Of a DNA stretch of 64,000 bases, positions 27,693 to 41,400 are shown piece after piece. Every line of letters starts with the position of its first letter. The first letter of the stretch is position 1. A program made the position numbers and the translations under genes. Location: positions 22,368,001 through 22,432,000 of the forward strand of contig JAMPIT010000059.1 of assembly GCA_026261815.1 (NCBI GenBank). Direction: 5' to 3'. The stretch is from Monarcha castaneiventris obscurior (lineage: Eukaryota > Chordata > Aves > Passeriformes > Monarchidae). The notes beneath the pieces were generated by a model. It had not been told where the DNA came from. It did not search any database and saw nothing but the letters and a program-made list of their open reading frames with translations.

Positions 27693-30600
27693 TGTAAGAG
27701 GTCAGGGACTCGTTTAAATTGTGTAGGACTTTAGTACCATATAAACAAGAATGCTAACCAGGTCCTATAATTGGTGTACAACATGACTGTATGTTATTAC
27801 CACGACCACATTACTAATAGAGTATGCTGATGGAAATGTCCCATTTATTTTAAAAGAAGGTGAACCACACAGCATTTTAAATTAAATTTAGATGAAATTA
27901 TGTCAAAGAAGGAAACATATACAGAGTATACTATCAACAGAAATTTTTTTCTTGCTATTATTTTCCATGGCATTATTTTGAAGTAGTTTCTCTTGCAGAA
28001 CTCACAAGCCAAATAGTCAGGGAAATAGCTAGGAATGACCACTGAAATACATCGACCTTTCCTGTTTAGAGTGAGCAAATCCAAGTGAGACCCTCCATGA
28101 AGGATTAAAAACCAAACCACACACACGTGAAGTAGTAGTTTTCAGAATTTATACTTCAGTGCTATCTCCAGAGACTTTTCTGTAAGCAGTGCAGCTTTAC
28201 TTCCCTGTGCATGCCAGCCTGAGCCCTCCAGCCCTAGCTCCTAAATGGTCATTTGCCAAGCACTGGAGCTTTTCACACCAGTGCTAGGTGGGCTCTAGAC
28301 CACGTGGACGACTCTTGAGACTACCCTAGAGATTAATTAGGCTTATATGTCTGTGGTAGTGCAGCGGGCGTTGGACCCCAGGCATTGCATTCACCCTCAC
28401 GCAGAGCATTTGCTGGCATTTCACAGCAAGCAGTGCATGCTGAGATCTGGGAAGAAGTCAAAGATCTCATAAACCATTGCAGATTAAAGCCAAATCTCAA
28501 CAAAGCGCTAATGTTCTTCAAGGTGGCAAAGACTTATTCCTGGCAGCTAAACCAATACGTATTTGCATTTTATAGCACGCAAAGTACAAAATAAACAGGT
28601 TACGAAGAGCACTGGGGCTATCACCACTGGAGATTTCACATGGTACTAGAAATTATGAGAATGAACCTACTAATGAGGTGTCCATTCCCTGCAGTGCTCC
28701 GTGTTGCCACAGTGTAAAATACATAATCTTGAGCTAGGACTTGTTTTGCTTCGTTTGTCAATTCCTTCCCTTTTTTATCCTGCTCTCTCCTTCCTTTACA
28801 AAACCATCCAGTTCCCTGCCTCCCACCTCCCATGGCTGTGTCAGCTTGGCTCTAAGGACTTCTCCGGACTTTCTTATGCTTCACTGTTAAGAACTGGCAG
28901 GTTTTGTACTTGATGATAACCATTCAGCATGTCTGAAGGAGCTGGCTATCTATAGAGCAGTAGATAGCTTATTTTCAGGACAGGTTGAAAGGAGGGAGGG
29001 AAAGACAACTCCATGCAGCCACTTTTTAATGAAGTAATTTAATTAATCTCAAAACTGTAAATTCAGATGATATTTGCCCACCAGACTGCTGGAAAATAAA
29101 ATCTTGAGGTCTGTGGGGTGGAAACGGTTCTCCCTACCAGAAGACTAACTCATGCAGTGGGAGACCAGGAGCATTTAGAACTTTGCCAAGCAGTCCCAGT
29201 TCTCAGTCTCTAGGCTAGAGGGCCCTCTCTGGAGATAACTCCAGACATAATATCATTGGATATCCACTGAAAAAGGTACTAAGGGTAACCAAATATTTCT
29301 CAAGCTTATTTCAGAGACAAGGCTTCTCCTCCCTATGCCAGTGAAAATCAAGAAAACTAAGACAGCATCAGGAATTGAAATCAGGAGTTCAAAATACCCC
29401 AAGCCTAATTTTAAAACATGGTTCAAAACTGAAATTTGAAAGGGTTTTGAACCACCGTATTCTGTATCATGTTGAGAAATCCCCAAAGTAAAACTTTAGG
29501 TTGTGAAGTGAACTGACCATTTGATTTGTTTTGGGGCTTTTCTTGTTTATTTCTTTTGGCTGCCTTTTTCCAAAACCAAGAAAGCTGATTTCTCTTTACA
29601 TTTGCTTTGGTCTGAGCTGATTGCTTTTTAATCATTGCTCATTTTGCTGCTGCCTCAAGAACTTGGTTGTATACAAAGGCTTATATGACAGGGCCAATCT
29701 TATGACTGAAGATAAGTGTCTTTTTATATGCAAAGAAGGCATACACTCAAGGCTCCAGCTCTCAAAATTGCAGATTCTATCTGTTCCTATCTTGATCCTA
29801 GAAAAGACATTTCTGTGTCTTCGTGTGAGTTTCATCTGTTCTAAAATAGCGATGTGTTTCACAAGGCAGTTACAAAGTATATTCCTTCATATTTGTAAAA
29901 CATGGATGTAAGTTGCCGTATAAATAGAAAATTTAAATATATCTGCCAGCTCATGCAGAAAATTCCATGCATAAAACTGAGCAATTCCAAACAGATTTTG
30001 CTTTGCAGCTACTTTGAGAAATCTGTGATGTTTTTAAATAACAGATATTACTGCTGAACTCAGTTCCTGTTTAAATGACATATCAGCAAATGCATTTCTT
30101 AAAAAAAATATGGGAAATTTGTGACTTAGATTTTAACAAGCTAATTTAATCAGCCACCTCATCCTCTTTGTACTTGGAAACCTGTGGATTTTGGGGTGAG
30201 GAATGTTACAGGAATTACTGTAACTAACAGGAATGTTAGTATGGAATTAGATCATCAAATTGCACTTTTTTCTGCTTGCTTGATTTTCTCCTGACACGAT
30301 ATTGCTGTAGCTATGGTTTTAGACACCACCACTGTCTCTTCAGATAACCATTAGATAGAGCATTGAAAAAGAACCACCATAAGAGATGTAAATGCCCTGT
30401 GCACTTCAGTGTCCAAAACAGCAAAGCTCTGCAGTTCTCCAATCTTCTGTCTCCTCTACGGCATCATCTCTCTTTCACATTTTCCACAGGACTTCACTAC
30501 CTTGCTATAGAGCTTTTCTACATGTGCAGTTTTTCTTGATGATTTCCCTCCTGATGTAATGCAGAATAAAAGAGCCTGCATGAAACATTAACTAAGAATA

Positions 30601-33600
30601 ATTCCAGGTGTAAATATTCATTTTGTTCCAAAGAGGGCTGAAGTAGAGCATTGCTATTTGCAAAGGCACAGTTGATTTCCACAGCCTTTGCAAGAGCGTT
30701 CTAAAAAAGGACAAAGGAAAACTACTGGAGAGTAAGGAGCAGTTTGTTGAAAAATAAGTGCCACTAGGGCATGAAATCTCTCAAGTACCATTTTAATTAT
30801 TTTACCAAAGATGATGCAAAAAAATCACTGTTCCTGTTTTGGCTGGAGTGTTACTGTTGGAGAAAGGGTGGTCACTGTTGCCCAACATGTCCAGTTTGCT
30901 TTACTGATGTAGTGGTTCAGCATGAGTTCAGCTTTTAGTGTGGGAAGTGAATAAACTGCAAGACACTATTTATTTTCAAGTGTTTCGCTTCACATAGTAT
31001 TTCTGCATTGTTAAGGCAGTTTTTCCCAACCCTTTTCAATTTTGACAGCCCAGAAAATTTTCAGTGGAGTGCAGAGAAAATTCACATGCATAGGAGCTGG
31101 AAAGCATACATGGTTTTAGATTTCTTCAGTACCTGTTTCCAACTCTTTGTAAACATTCCCTGAGGTACAGGGTTCTGTGGGGCTGAAATCTCACCAAACC
31201 AAAGCATGTTCTTGTCTGTTTGCTGACAAATACATTTGAAAGGCTTTTGGCTGGGAGATGGTCTGTCTTCTGGCCTTCTTACTAATTTAAGTTTTGTACT
31301 TAAATTAGTGAATAAAGTCAAATGCAGGCTGCACCTGAACTTTAATGTGCTGGCATGGGTTTTGCCTGTGCTGGCTGAAGAATGCAGTAGTGCCTTCCAG
31401 CTGGGACCGATTTTTTTCCTTCATCAAGTCCGATGTGCAGCGTGTGTAGGTAAAAGGGGTGCAACCACATCACCCAATGTTCTTCCCTTGTTTTTTAAAA
31501 GATGGTGTTTGACATCTGCTTTCCTGAAAATGCAGGTTTAATGTCTAGATTTTATTGAGCTCTTTTTCCTATTCACTTCCTACTCACCCCTCCTTCCTTC
31601 TGCTGCATACCAGTGACCAGTATCTTATTCTTGTAACCTCTGTGTTAGTATACAGTAGCTGCTGTTCCTGTAGCCATGGGTAGCTAAGGTGAGGTGGCCT
31701 CTGATCCACCTCTGGCGGCTTCCCTCCTCAAAGCAAAGGCTTTGCTTGCCACAGCATACCAACGTGCTCCTAGAACTTGGCAGCCTTTGATCTCAGATCT
31801 GCTGTCCTGCAGATGGAAGACAGATTCTTGAACAAGTCCATCATTGCCATTTCCTCTGTCAGCATCTTAGCAATTAAAAAACCTTTAGGCCATTTGAAAA
31901 GAAAATGAATTGTTAGCAGTATCACAGGGTGAGAAGACACTTCACATTTTTGGTTCTGTTGAGAGGGGAAAAAATGTCAGTTACGCAAGAGGAAAGATTA
32001 TAGAAGTGAAGCATTTATAGCTTGGATGGAAAAGGCAGTTTGATAACCATCTGCAGTTGTATGAACTGTGGTGTGGTCATGAAGGAGAGGAAAGGGGAGA
32101 CGAGGTTACCTAGGTCACTGCTGTGGAGAAGAATGTGGGGAGGAGCAGTGAGAAAGATTGGGGTGGTAAACACAGTTTAAACTGAAAACATTTCCTGATG
32201 ATTTTCCAATTAAAAAGCAGAAGTTTTTCCCTCTCACACTTCCTTCTAAAATGTGGCACAAAGAGTGCTGGCCTTTAGACAGCATTAGGTGGTGGCAGTG
32301 GTGTTTTATATGGGCTCAAATTCAGTGAGTCACGAAAAAGAAGTAGCGTTGTGATCACTGTAAAGTGCTGTACATGACAGGTCAAACCTGAAGACCACAT
32401 TTTCTGGTGAGGGAGACAACCAGCTTGAGAACCACATCTTCCTCAAAGGCATTCAGTGTACTCTAGAAGGGCATTGTAGTTATGGGCTCTTACTGAGGTA
32501 AAGTGTAAAAAACCTGCCACTCAGAGGTGAGGACTTTCTTTTATTATTAGTTGGGGGTCATAATACAGTTTTCTCACAGCACCCTGTTTTTCACATGCTG
32601 CCTCCCAGATTCAGCATACTGAGAGCGCTTGCTAGGGAGAGAAAACAGAGCTACCTAGCTAGTGGAAGTATTGACTGTGAATCCTTGTCTTGTTCCTTTT
32701 AGAAGCATTCACTGGAGGCAGCATGCCCTTTGCTACCCAGGTGAGCCATACACTGTGTTGGGGTCTCCCTGGCAGGGCTGAGGGGAAAAAATCCAAACAA
32801 AAAGAGCCTAATAAAATGCAGCTCCTTTCCAGTATGAGAGCAGTGGAGTGTTGAGATGTCCTCTGTGTGGAAGTAAGGGAGATCTTAACTCTGCTTTTTA
32901 GCTGGAGGCTTGCTGAGTTTTTCAAAGGCATAAACTGCCAGGAGACAAGACGTGGCAAGCAGAGGGGAGGTTTCAGTCCTGTGGTCCCATATGGTGTATG
33001 TCCACAGCCCTGCAGCCTTTCTTGACCTTTCTCATTTACCCTTTCTTACTGCCTTTCCAATTCAGTTCTTCGGGTCCTTTGCTTGGTTGTCCCATGGGTG
33101 CTGGAGTGTATTAGTTGTACACACATCTCTGTGGCTTTGTTACCAGACTGGGGCTGCAGTGCACCACCTGTCCCTAATTGCTGCCAGGGAGCCCATCCAT
33201 TTTGCCCTCATCCTGTTACTGGCTTGGGTAATTCATGCCATCATTCCATCCCCCTTCCTCCTCCACTGTGGCATTTTGGAGATGACTTTGAACATTGGAA
33301 TTATTTGCAACCTACTCAGCCCAAGAGGCCAGCTAAGAAGATGGGGTCACACCAGCCACCAGCTCTGCCCAATAGAAGTGGAAATGCCAGGTGATGTACT
33401 TGACATCTCTGGTCATTTTTCTCTGCACTTCAGCAGCACATAACAACTGGTAATGCAGGCCTCCAAATTTAGTGTGACAGCACTGTCAGCTTCCCCTGCA
33501 TTTATGTTGGGTCATAACAATTTTGCAATCTGAAGTGTTCACTTTAAAAGAGGAAGAAAATCCAAACCACACAATATTTTTCAGCTCATTAAAACAACAA

Positions 33601-36600
33601 AGGCAGTCATCTACTGAAAGCATTTTTTGTCACAGGTAGACACATTTTTCACATGCTTCTTTAAGACACACACGCACATGCATATGTACTAGGTGTGTTG
33701 TGAGCAGGAGACTGCCTTTGGAGGAGAATTATACACTGAGTGGTGCTAAAGTACTGTTTTGATTACTACTGACTTACATGCAAGACTGAATGGTCAAGGA
33801 AATAAGGAGACAGGCTGTGACTGCATATGTACCTGAGGTGCTGCTTATAGTTTGAGCCATCTCTCATTACATGTTGCACGTGCAAATGCTGTTTTGTTTT
33901 TGAATCAATGGTTTTGTATATGGATTTTATCTTAAAATGTGACCTTGGGAGCACTCCTGATCACTGCACCACTGTTCTTTATATACTTGTGGGCAGTCAT
34001 TTTGCTTCAGAGGGTTTTATTTCAAAGCATGAAAGCATGACGACCTTTCAGCATTCACAGTCGTGTTCTTCTATGAGCTTTCTGAGATGCAGTCAACGGT
34101 CTACTGGTTAGGACATGCTCCAGCATTGTAGTAGTCTTGGGAAGAGCTTTTGTCAGCAGTGCCTTCTGGATCTAATATATAAGTGGTGTGGGGTTTTTTC
34201 TGTTAATACAGTGCACAGGCCAGTGTTTCTCTCTTTAAATAAATTCATGATAAATCACAGCAGGTATCCTGCTTGACATTTTCTTATTCTAGGCTTGACC
34301 TGTCGGTGAGCTTTGAGTCGCTGTCCAGAAAAGGCCAGTGTCATTGTGGGCTAGCTTTTCCAAATCACAGCATGCCATTTTTGTCAGCTGCAAGCTCCTA
34401 CCACTTTGTGGGTGGTTGCATCACTGCAGAGAAAATAGCTAACGAAGGCACAATCATTGCCTCGGGACTTTGTCAAGGAAACCTCATGTGAAGTTACATA
34501 TTTGTGACTTCGAGCTCCAAGGGTTTGGTCGTGCTTGCAGTAATCTGCAGATGTGGGGTGTGTTGTGTTCAGTGTGCATCCAGAGATTTGAAGGGGGAAA
34601 TGAGTGCTAAGAAAGAGAGGTTTAGATCAACAGGGAAGCTGTCTGAAAGGGAAAAGCCTGACATCTTTAGCTTCAGAAATAGCACATCCCAGAAGTCCTG
34701 GGTCATGAAAGCTTTTCACTGCATTGGCAGGGCTGAAATGCTCCAGTCAAAGTGACTGTGAGGCCATAATTTCATCACTAAGATCTTGCTGAATAGCAAA
34801 CTAGAAGCTGTTCCCTCTGTCACTCTGCTGAAAGTCTAAAGTAGACAAAGGAGGCATGCCACTGCAAGTTTAGCTTAATGAGAAGGCCATCAGGTTCTGT
34901 ATGACCAGCATTGAGAAGAATGTCAAATCAATACTTGTCCAGCTGGTGATAAAGGATAACCTGAGCTTAACTGTAGAAATAAATGGAGGAAAAAATATGA
35001 CTCACTAATGTCCTTGGCCTTTTTTCATGAACAGAGAATAGTAGCAGCACGTGAAACCATTAGATAGGAATACAGTCTCTTGAGAACTCAGAGTATGGAG
35101 TGCTATGACAAGAAATAACCAAATTGGCTGGACAGGGAAGTGGTTTTGTCTGCAGCCAGAAGAACAAAGAATATTTGCGTTTGTTGTTTAGGTTTTTTTC
35201 ACTCTTGACACACTTATAGCATTAGGGAACCCTAAGCACTGTTCTGCTTTGCTGTTGACACAGCATAGGGGTGAGGGATGCACAGACAGGTTGGAACAAT
35301 TACAAGAAGGGATTAGTGGCTGTTTTGCAAGAGGTTACTATTGCAACTTCTGGGAGTTGGTTTCAAAGGCAGCTGCAAGCATGAATGTCTCTTATTTGCT
35401 TTCCATGAAGAATAGTGCCTCTATAGTCTCTTGACATTTAGAATCAAATACCTCTACACTTCCCTTCTTTCTGTTTTGGCCAGATAAGATTCTATAACCT
35501 CAAATCTTCTGTGTATATCCCTTTGTTTTGCAATTCCTTTGTGAAAGAAAGAAAACAACCATTGAGAAAGAGAGAAACAGGATATAAAAATAAGGAGCTG
35601 CACTCAATTCAATCCTTTTTTTGTCTTCCACTGAATCCCTGAGTGGCAGTGCAGTGATGCAGCACCATAACCAACAGTCTGGCATCTGCAGCCTGCCAAG
35701 CTGAACCCTGAAGGATCAAGCATCATCAATCTCATCTTTTACTGTCTGTTTTTGGCTCTTTGTTTATACATCTTTATTTAAAACTGGGGATTTTTTGGTT
35801 TCAGCCCTTGTCTGGGTCCTCCTGTGCACTGCTATAGTTGGTGGCCCTGGACAGCTCCTGTCCCTTCACCTTGTCATCCTGTCCCCTTTTTACTGCCCTT
35901 TTTTTAGTCCACAGTAGTCTGTAAGCTTCAAATACCTGCTTCTCTTCTGTCTCCTCTGCTTTTCCTTTTCTGTGCCTGTCCACAGGCTGCCTCCAAGGCA
36001 CATCCCTTTGCTGTTTGCAGACAAGCAGCCCACGGTTAGTATGGCAGCAAGTTGTCCACTGCCTGCCCCCAGCAGATTCCTTCCTTGCAAACAAGAGGCC
36101 TGGTTCAGCAAAAGAAATTCTTCATTAGAACTCTTTTTCATGTTTGTGGGCTTTAAATATAGGCCTCATTTAAGCTCATGTACAGGTATTTATCTCATAT
36201 GAGACAGCCAGACTTCAAATGAAGAATGTGAGCTTTGTAAAGCTGCAAGGCTTTTATCTAGCAAAGGGTCCATGCTTGCCTGTTCCTCCTGCAGACGTGC
36301 AGTTGTGGTAGCAGGCAACGTGCTACCCAGCTGTATGTGCTCCTCCTTTGACATCCCACCATGCTGGAGCCAGGTCCAGGTCAGTCTGGTTCAGATACTC
36401 TTGCTCTAGGACTGGCATGCACAGTGCTGCCGAGGCATGGCTGTGACTACTTCACTTGGCCTGTGGCTCCCTCTCATCCTCACCCAGGTGGCTTGTGTTG
36501 AATTCTTGCTCAGCCTGATGCCACGTAGGAGAAGCAGTGAAATTTTTGTCCCTGCATGCTGGTGTCTGATGGCACATGATAAATGCCTGGTGTCCTCACT

Positions 36601-38408
36601 GGTGGCTTTTTTTTAAAGACCTTGCAAACAAAGGTCAGGGTGATTATTCTCACTAAGTCTTAAAGCCAATTTCTGGATCACAGACGAGAATAACATTGCC
36701 TGCATTCCCCACATGCCTGTTCGTCCTGCTGTTAGGTCTCCTTGCTGTGGCTGAACAGGAATGTTTTCTTACCTGCATGGCCAGAGATAAAGATGTTGGA
36801 GTGCTGAGAAAATCTAATCTCAACAAAGCCCCTTTTGGATCAGAGAGCACTTCTGCTCTTTGGTGTATTCTTTCAAAGACAATCGTTTGAGGAAACCTGG
36901 GAGAAGCATGTCAGACTCAGTCAGTTGTACATGGGCATGAATGTTATGTGCAGAGAGGTCCAGGTGTTGTGAAGGTGCTCGCTGTAGGCTTCAGACAGGA
37001 ATGTTCCCATTGTGAACCTGTGCATCACTCGAGGGACTTTGATGTTCATGACCATTTTTAACATTATAAATATTTTTAAAATGCTATATATAATTTGTCT
37101 TCAGACATTTTCAGGTCATAACTAAACTACTAGGCTTGTTCCAAATTAGGGATGGATGGCATGAATAGCGCAGTGTGAGTCAGACCCATCACATGTTCTA
37201 AATTAAACTAGTGCTGAGCCAACATTGATCTTAAGACTCTTTCTGAAAATCTCCCTACCTTACAGAAATTGCTGATCGTGTTTCTAAAGAGGTTGATAAT
37301 GAAGAAAAACTAATGCAGAAGCATGGAGGACAATTGTGTGATGGGAGGACTTAAAACATGCAACTAGGAGAAAGTATTCTGAATGAACAAGCTAGTTAGT
37401 ATTCTGAATAAACAGTAGCAGATTGGTTTTGGCTTGCCTAGCACTCTTAAGAGTTCAAATTGCAAACCACTAATGATGCTGAAGCAGGGTTGTCTCCTAA
37501 TGAATACAGATGAGTATTTCCCTACCTGGGCATTGCAAGCTGCCTGAAGTATAACCACAAAGGGCTCCTGTTTTCTGGGGGGGAGGGAGAGAGGAATTAT
37601 GAGGGTAACATAAAGATCAGAAGATAGGCGGTCTTGGAGGATTTATCTGATGACCTGTCCCCCAGTAGAGGTAATAGATGCTTTAAGGAAAATTTTGCCT
37701 GGGATATTTTGCACAGTTCTGGCCATACATACTTAAGGCAGGTCAGTTCAAGCTTGTTCAAAAGATTAGGCAAAAGAAACCCCAGCTATTAATTTCTCCT
37801 TTTTTCTCATTATCTTATCTGAGAAGGTAAAATGGAAAGGTTTTGGTTTCTGTAGCCCAGCAAAGAAAGGTAGAGTGTGATTAAGGTGTTTGTCTGTGAG
37901 GGAGATGGGATCATGTTTTCTGATGGGAAGATGGCAGCCTACCTGCAAACAAGAGGAAATTGAGTAGCAACATATGACTGTGAACAGACAGTGAGTGCTT
38001 TTAAGCTGGAAATGAGGAAGGCTCCTGGCTACCAGAAGAATGAGACTCTGGAAAGAGCAGGGTCAGGAAAGCTGAACAACTTGTTTTTAAGATTGCATTA
38101 ATGAAAGTCATGCTATTGCAGGTGTGCCTGGAGCACCACAAAGGACTGAAGCCTACACCCCTGCAAGTTGTTTCCATTCCCTTTGTGAAGGGAAGGTAGT
38201 AAACTTCTTAATCTGAATGATCTGAATGCTGTGGTTCTAAAATACTTGTTTTTCAGTATTTATGCCCTCTTTAAAAGAGGTCATTGTTTACTTGAGACCT
38301 TCACAAACCCTGTTCTGTCATAGGAATGATTCCCAAAAATGCAAGGTGTCCCCTCACTCGGGGATACAGAGACAGGGGGCTGCTTCTGAGGGGCTGACAT
38401 TGCTGCCT
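27693..38408. other. Intron 1, 27.7-38.4 kb
   Basis: Non-coding intronic sequence. The one structural feature I can support is the perfect inverted repeat at 31281-31309. Open frames such as 32952-33443 have no recognisable domain. No mobile element recognised. Confidence 0.55.
31281..31309. repeat. Perfect 12-bp inverted repeat (hairpin, 5-nt loop)
   Basis: ACTAATTTAAGT and its exact reverse complement ACTTAAATTAGT flank a TTTGT loop. One wobble and one more pair extend the stem outward. The arms are AT-rich and contain TAATT homeodomain-type cores. The stem is too short for a microRNA precursor. Possible readings are a cruciform, a paired transcription-factor site, or chance. Confidence 0.8.
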
Positions 38409-38435
38409 CTGCTGCTGCTGCTGCTGCTGCTGCTG
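38409..38435 (+). repeat. (CTG)9 trinucleotide repeat
   Basis: Nine perfect CTG units on the ANKH sense strand, in intron 1. In frames it gives poly-Leu (plus) or poly-Gln (minus), but no coding context surrounds it. The length is far below the expansions known from human repeat disorders. Confidence 0.95.
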
Positions 38436-41400
38436 GAGAACAAACGGAGCTCTGTTCATTTTCTGCTCCAGCCGAACGAGCAGGGGGCGGGGAATGGGAC
38501 AGAAGAAGGATGAGCTCGGGGATGGAGGTTGCTCAATTGAATGAGAAAAACATAATGAGAGAAGACAATGTATATTCAGGTTCATGAAGAAATTCATTCA
38601 ATGATACATGTTAAAATTTGGAGGGGTTTGCTAATGCCCTTTTATTGCTGTTCACAGGACGGCTTATCTGTTCATTTTTCTGTTTTGCGTGCTAATGATA
38701 AATCAAAGCTGAGCATCTTGTCATTGCCATGGACCCTGATTTAGGACAATCTGAAACCATAAAATTCCTTCCCTTTTTCTCATTGCTTATGTCTTCTCCC
38801 AGCATTTCAAATAGCAAGCTGCTGTTGTGATATGAAAATCCTTTTAAAGAGGGAAGCTTCTAGACTTTACTTGAGCTTCCAGTATTGAGAGCACTGGAAG
38901 AGGCATGCCTATCTTTTGTTGGCCACTTTGAAAGTCTCAGTCTGTGTATTTCCATCCATTTGAATTATGTTGCTTTGGTCCTTCTGAAAGCAAAGCAACC
39001 ATTATTACAGTAATGAGAAAAGATCTATTACAAGTTTTACAAGACACAGTACTTTCAAAAATGTGGCATTTTAGAAGTGTGGGCATTACATTTGTTGGCC
39101 TCTGCATAACTGGGCTACTAAGAAGCCATATTGGTGTTGTTCTAGTAAGTTAAAAATGTGATTTTAAAATGTTTTTGTGATGTTACTAGAACAGTGCATG
39201 CAATAAGGAGAGCAAATGATGAAATGTGAAAGTCTTAATTCTGTGTCTGAGAGATTCTGCGCTTTCGTTTGGGTGAGTTGAGGCTGAGGGAAGAGGGACT
39301 CTCGTTTGACTTGGGGGCTTCAGGATTCTTTTCAGTATCAGCACATACATGCGAGTGTTTGAGCACTGATGAAGCACAGTCCAGTTACTCTGCTGACAGC
39401 AAATGGAAGCAAAAGACCATGAGGTGTGTCCTACCTGCTCTGACCTGTGGCCATCATCTGGCCCTACTCCTTCTTCAGCCCTGCTGAGGAGGGATGGCCA
39501 GGGACAGCGGTAGGCAAAAGGTTTGTCTCACTCTGTCACTGCTGAATGTGCAAAGAAAAGAATCCTCTGGCCTTTTTGAAGTCTGTTAGGTTGACTTTTT
39601 TTTTTTTAAATCAGGGCAATGTTCATTTTTCCACAAATAACGTAGCGTATCTGTTTACTTTATACTTACATCCTAGACTCAGGAAGGTTGAAATCTCCCT
39701 GCAGCATTGCTGTTCCCTTTTATCTCTAATTATCACTCCTCATTGCTAGACTAATACATGGAAAAATGGGTGCAGATTTGGTATTTCCTTGAATATCTTC
39801 ACTCCTTGAATAGCCATGATGATCCCTGTAACCATAGATAGGTAGCAATGCCCTTAGAAAGTAGAAAACTGATTTTCTTTCTTCCCCAGTCTTTTTTAAA
39901 GACTGGTCTTTTTCATTCACTCTTGGTAGTCAATTTTGCTGTATCATTGTTAACTAAGCAAAATAAAGACAGTCTGGAAATAGAAATGGCTGCAGCCTGT
40001 GCAGATAGATGTCAGCTGTTGCTCAATGTCATTATGAAACTGTGAAGTCATCAGAAATACTCCCCACAGAGAACATGAATATTGAGCACAACGCTGGGTT
40101 TCCAAACTGAAAATAGAGAGAACAGAAACCGGGGTAAAAGAACAAGAGGAAATATCACATGACATAAAAGCGGCTCCAGTTCCTTTTGTCTCACTGTAAG
40201 TTTTTTGCTGTCTTGTAATACCTGATACGCACAGAAAAGATTCATGAAGATCCATGATCAATAAGTGCACTCTTAATCCAAGATGGTCTGTAGAGTTTCC
40301 CTGTGCTCAGTGGGAACTTTCTCCACATTAACATTGAAGCCATGCAAAAACATGACCCTTGAAAGTGAACAGGAGGAGGAGATTTAGGAAAGGATAACTT
40401 ATCTTGTTAATGACACCAAGGAATAAGACACTCAAGAGAAATCCAATAGTTTCAGCAGTAAAGGTCCCGTTAGCACTGTCAAGGATGAAACGGAAAGCCT
40501 TTAAGAAAAAGAGGTAATAAATTTGCTTTCCAACTCCTTTATCACCCATTACATAAAAAAGCCTGAGGGAACAAGATCTTACAATTGGAAAGAGTCTTAA
40601 TGGCCCAAAACTCAGCCCAGACATTGGAACAAAAGCTATAGTCATCACATTTCTTTGCTTTCCGGACAAAGAACTTATTATGTAAAAAGCAGAATAAAAC
40701 TCAAGAGCCTGGGATATGCCAATAAGCAAACCTTCCTTCACTCCGACAATAAAAAAGCAGATCAGGAGAGAGGACTAAATGCAAGACTTCAAACAGCAGC
40801 CTATTAACCCATCAGACCAATGTGAGTTTGAGATGAAGGTCCACCAGTTTTTCACCTAGGGGAAATGACACCATTTGTGCCCTTTGGAGTATCTCTTCTA
40901 ACATCAAAGCCAAAGATTCCACAACTTCCATCAGAAGTTAGTGCCGTTGTAAAAGTGAGGGGTATCTGCTTATTCATATAACATGATTCAGCTTCTTTTG
41001 CTTCCAATAATGTTGAAATCACTGCCAAGTGCTTGTTATCTAGTTGTGATGTTTCAGAAGAGAAAGAAAATATAGAAGTGAGTAGTTGAAATACTTGTTG
41101 CTGTGTTACTGCCTCAGCAATATTTCTGTATCACTTGTTTGCCATAGACAGAGAAGTCAGCAATTAAGAAGGTAGATGCCACTCATCATTGACAGAAAAA
41201 GAGACAGTGTATGAAAAAGTATTTTTACTTAAAAACTTAATACCAGGTAATCCTAATGAGGCTTCAGGATGTCACCTGTAGAAAGAAGCAGCCAAATCTC
41301 ACAGATTTTCGTGAAACTTAACAAAATAAGGCAAAGAATGTTCTTTTCTTTTAATGCTCCAACAGCCTGGTCTTTATTTGTACAGGGTACCCTTTATTTG

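Noticed and set aside
28945..28968. 8-bp-arm hairpin GCTATCTA / TAGATAGC
   Set aside because: Stems of this length with short loops are expected several times by chance in 64 kb.
32952..33443. 163-codon plus-strand open frame
   Set aside because: No recognisable domain or splice context; an overlapping plus-strand frame is also open. Chance ORFs of this size are expected in 64 kb.
40328..40741. 137-codon hydrophobic minus-strand open frame
   Set aside because: It looks membrane-like, but AT-rich antisense frames commonly yield Phe/Leu/Ile-rich translations. No known protein recognised.
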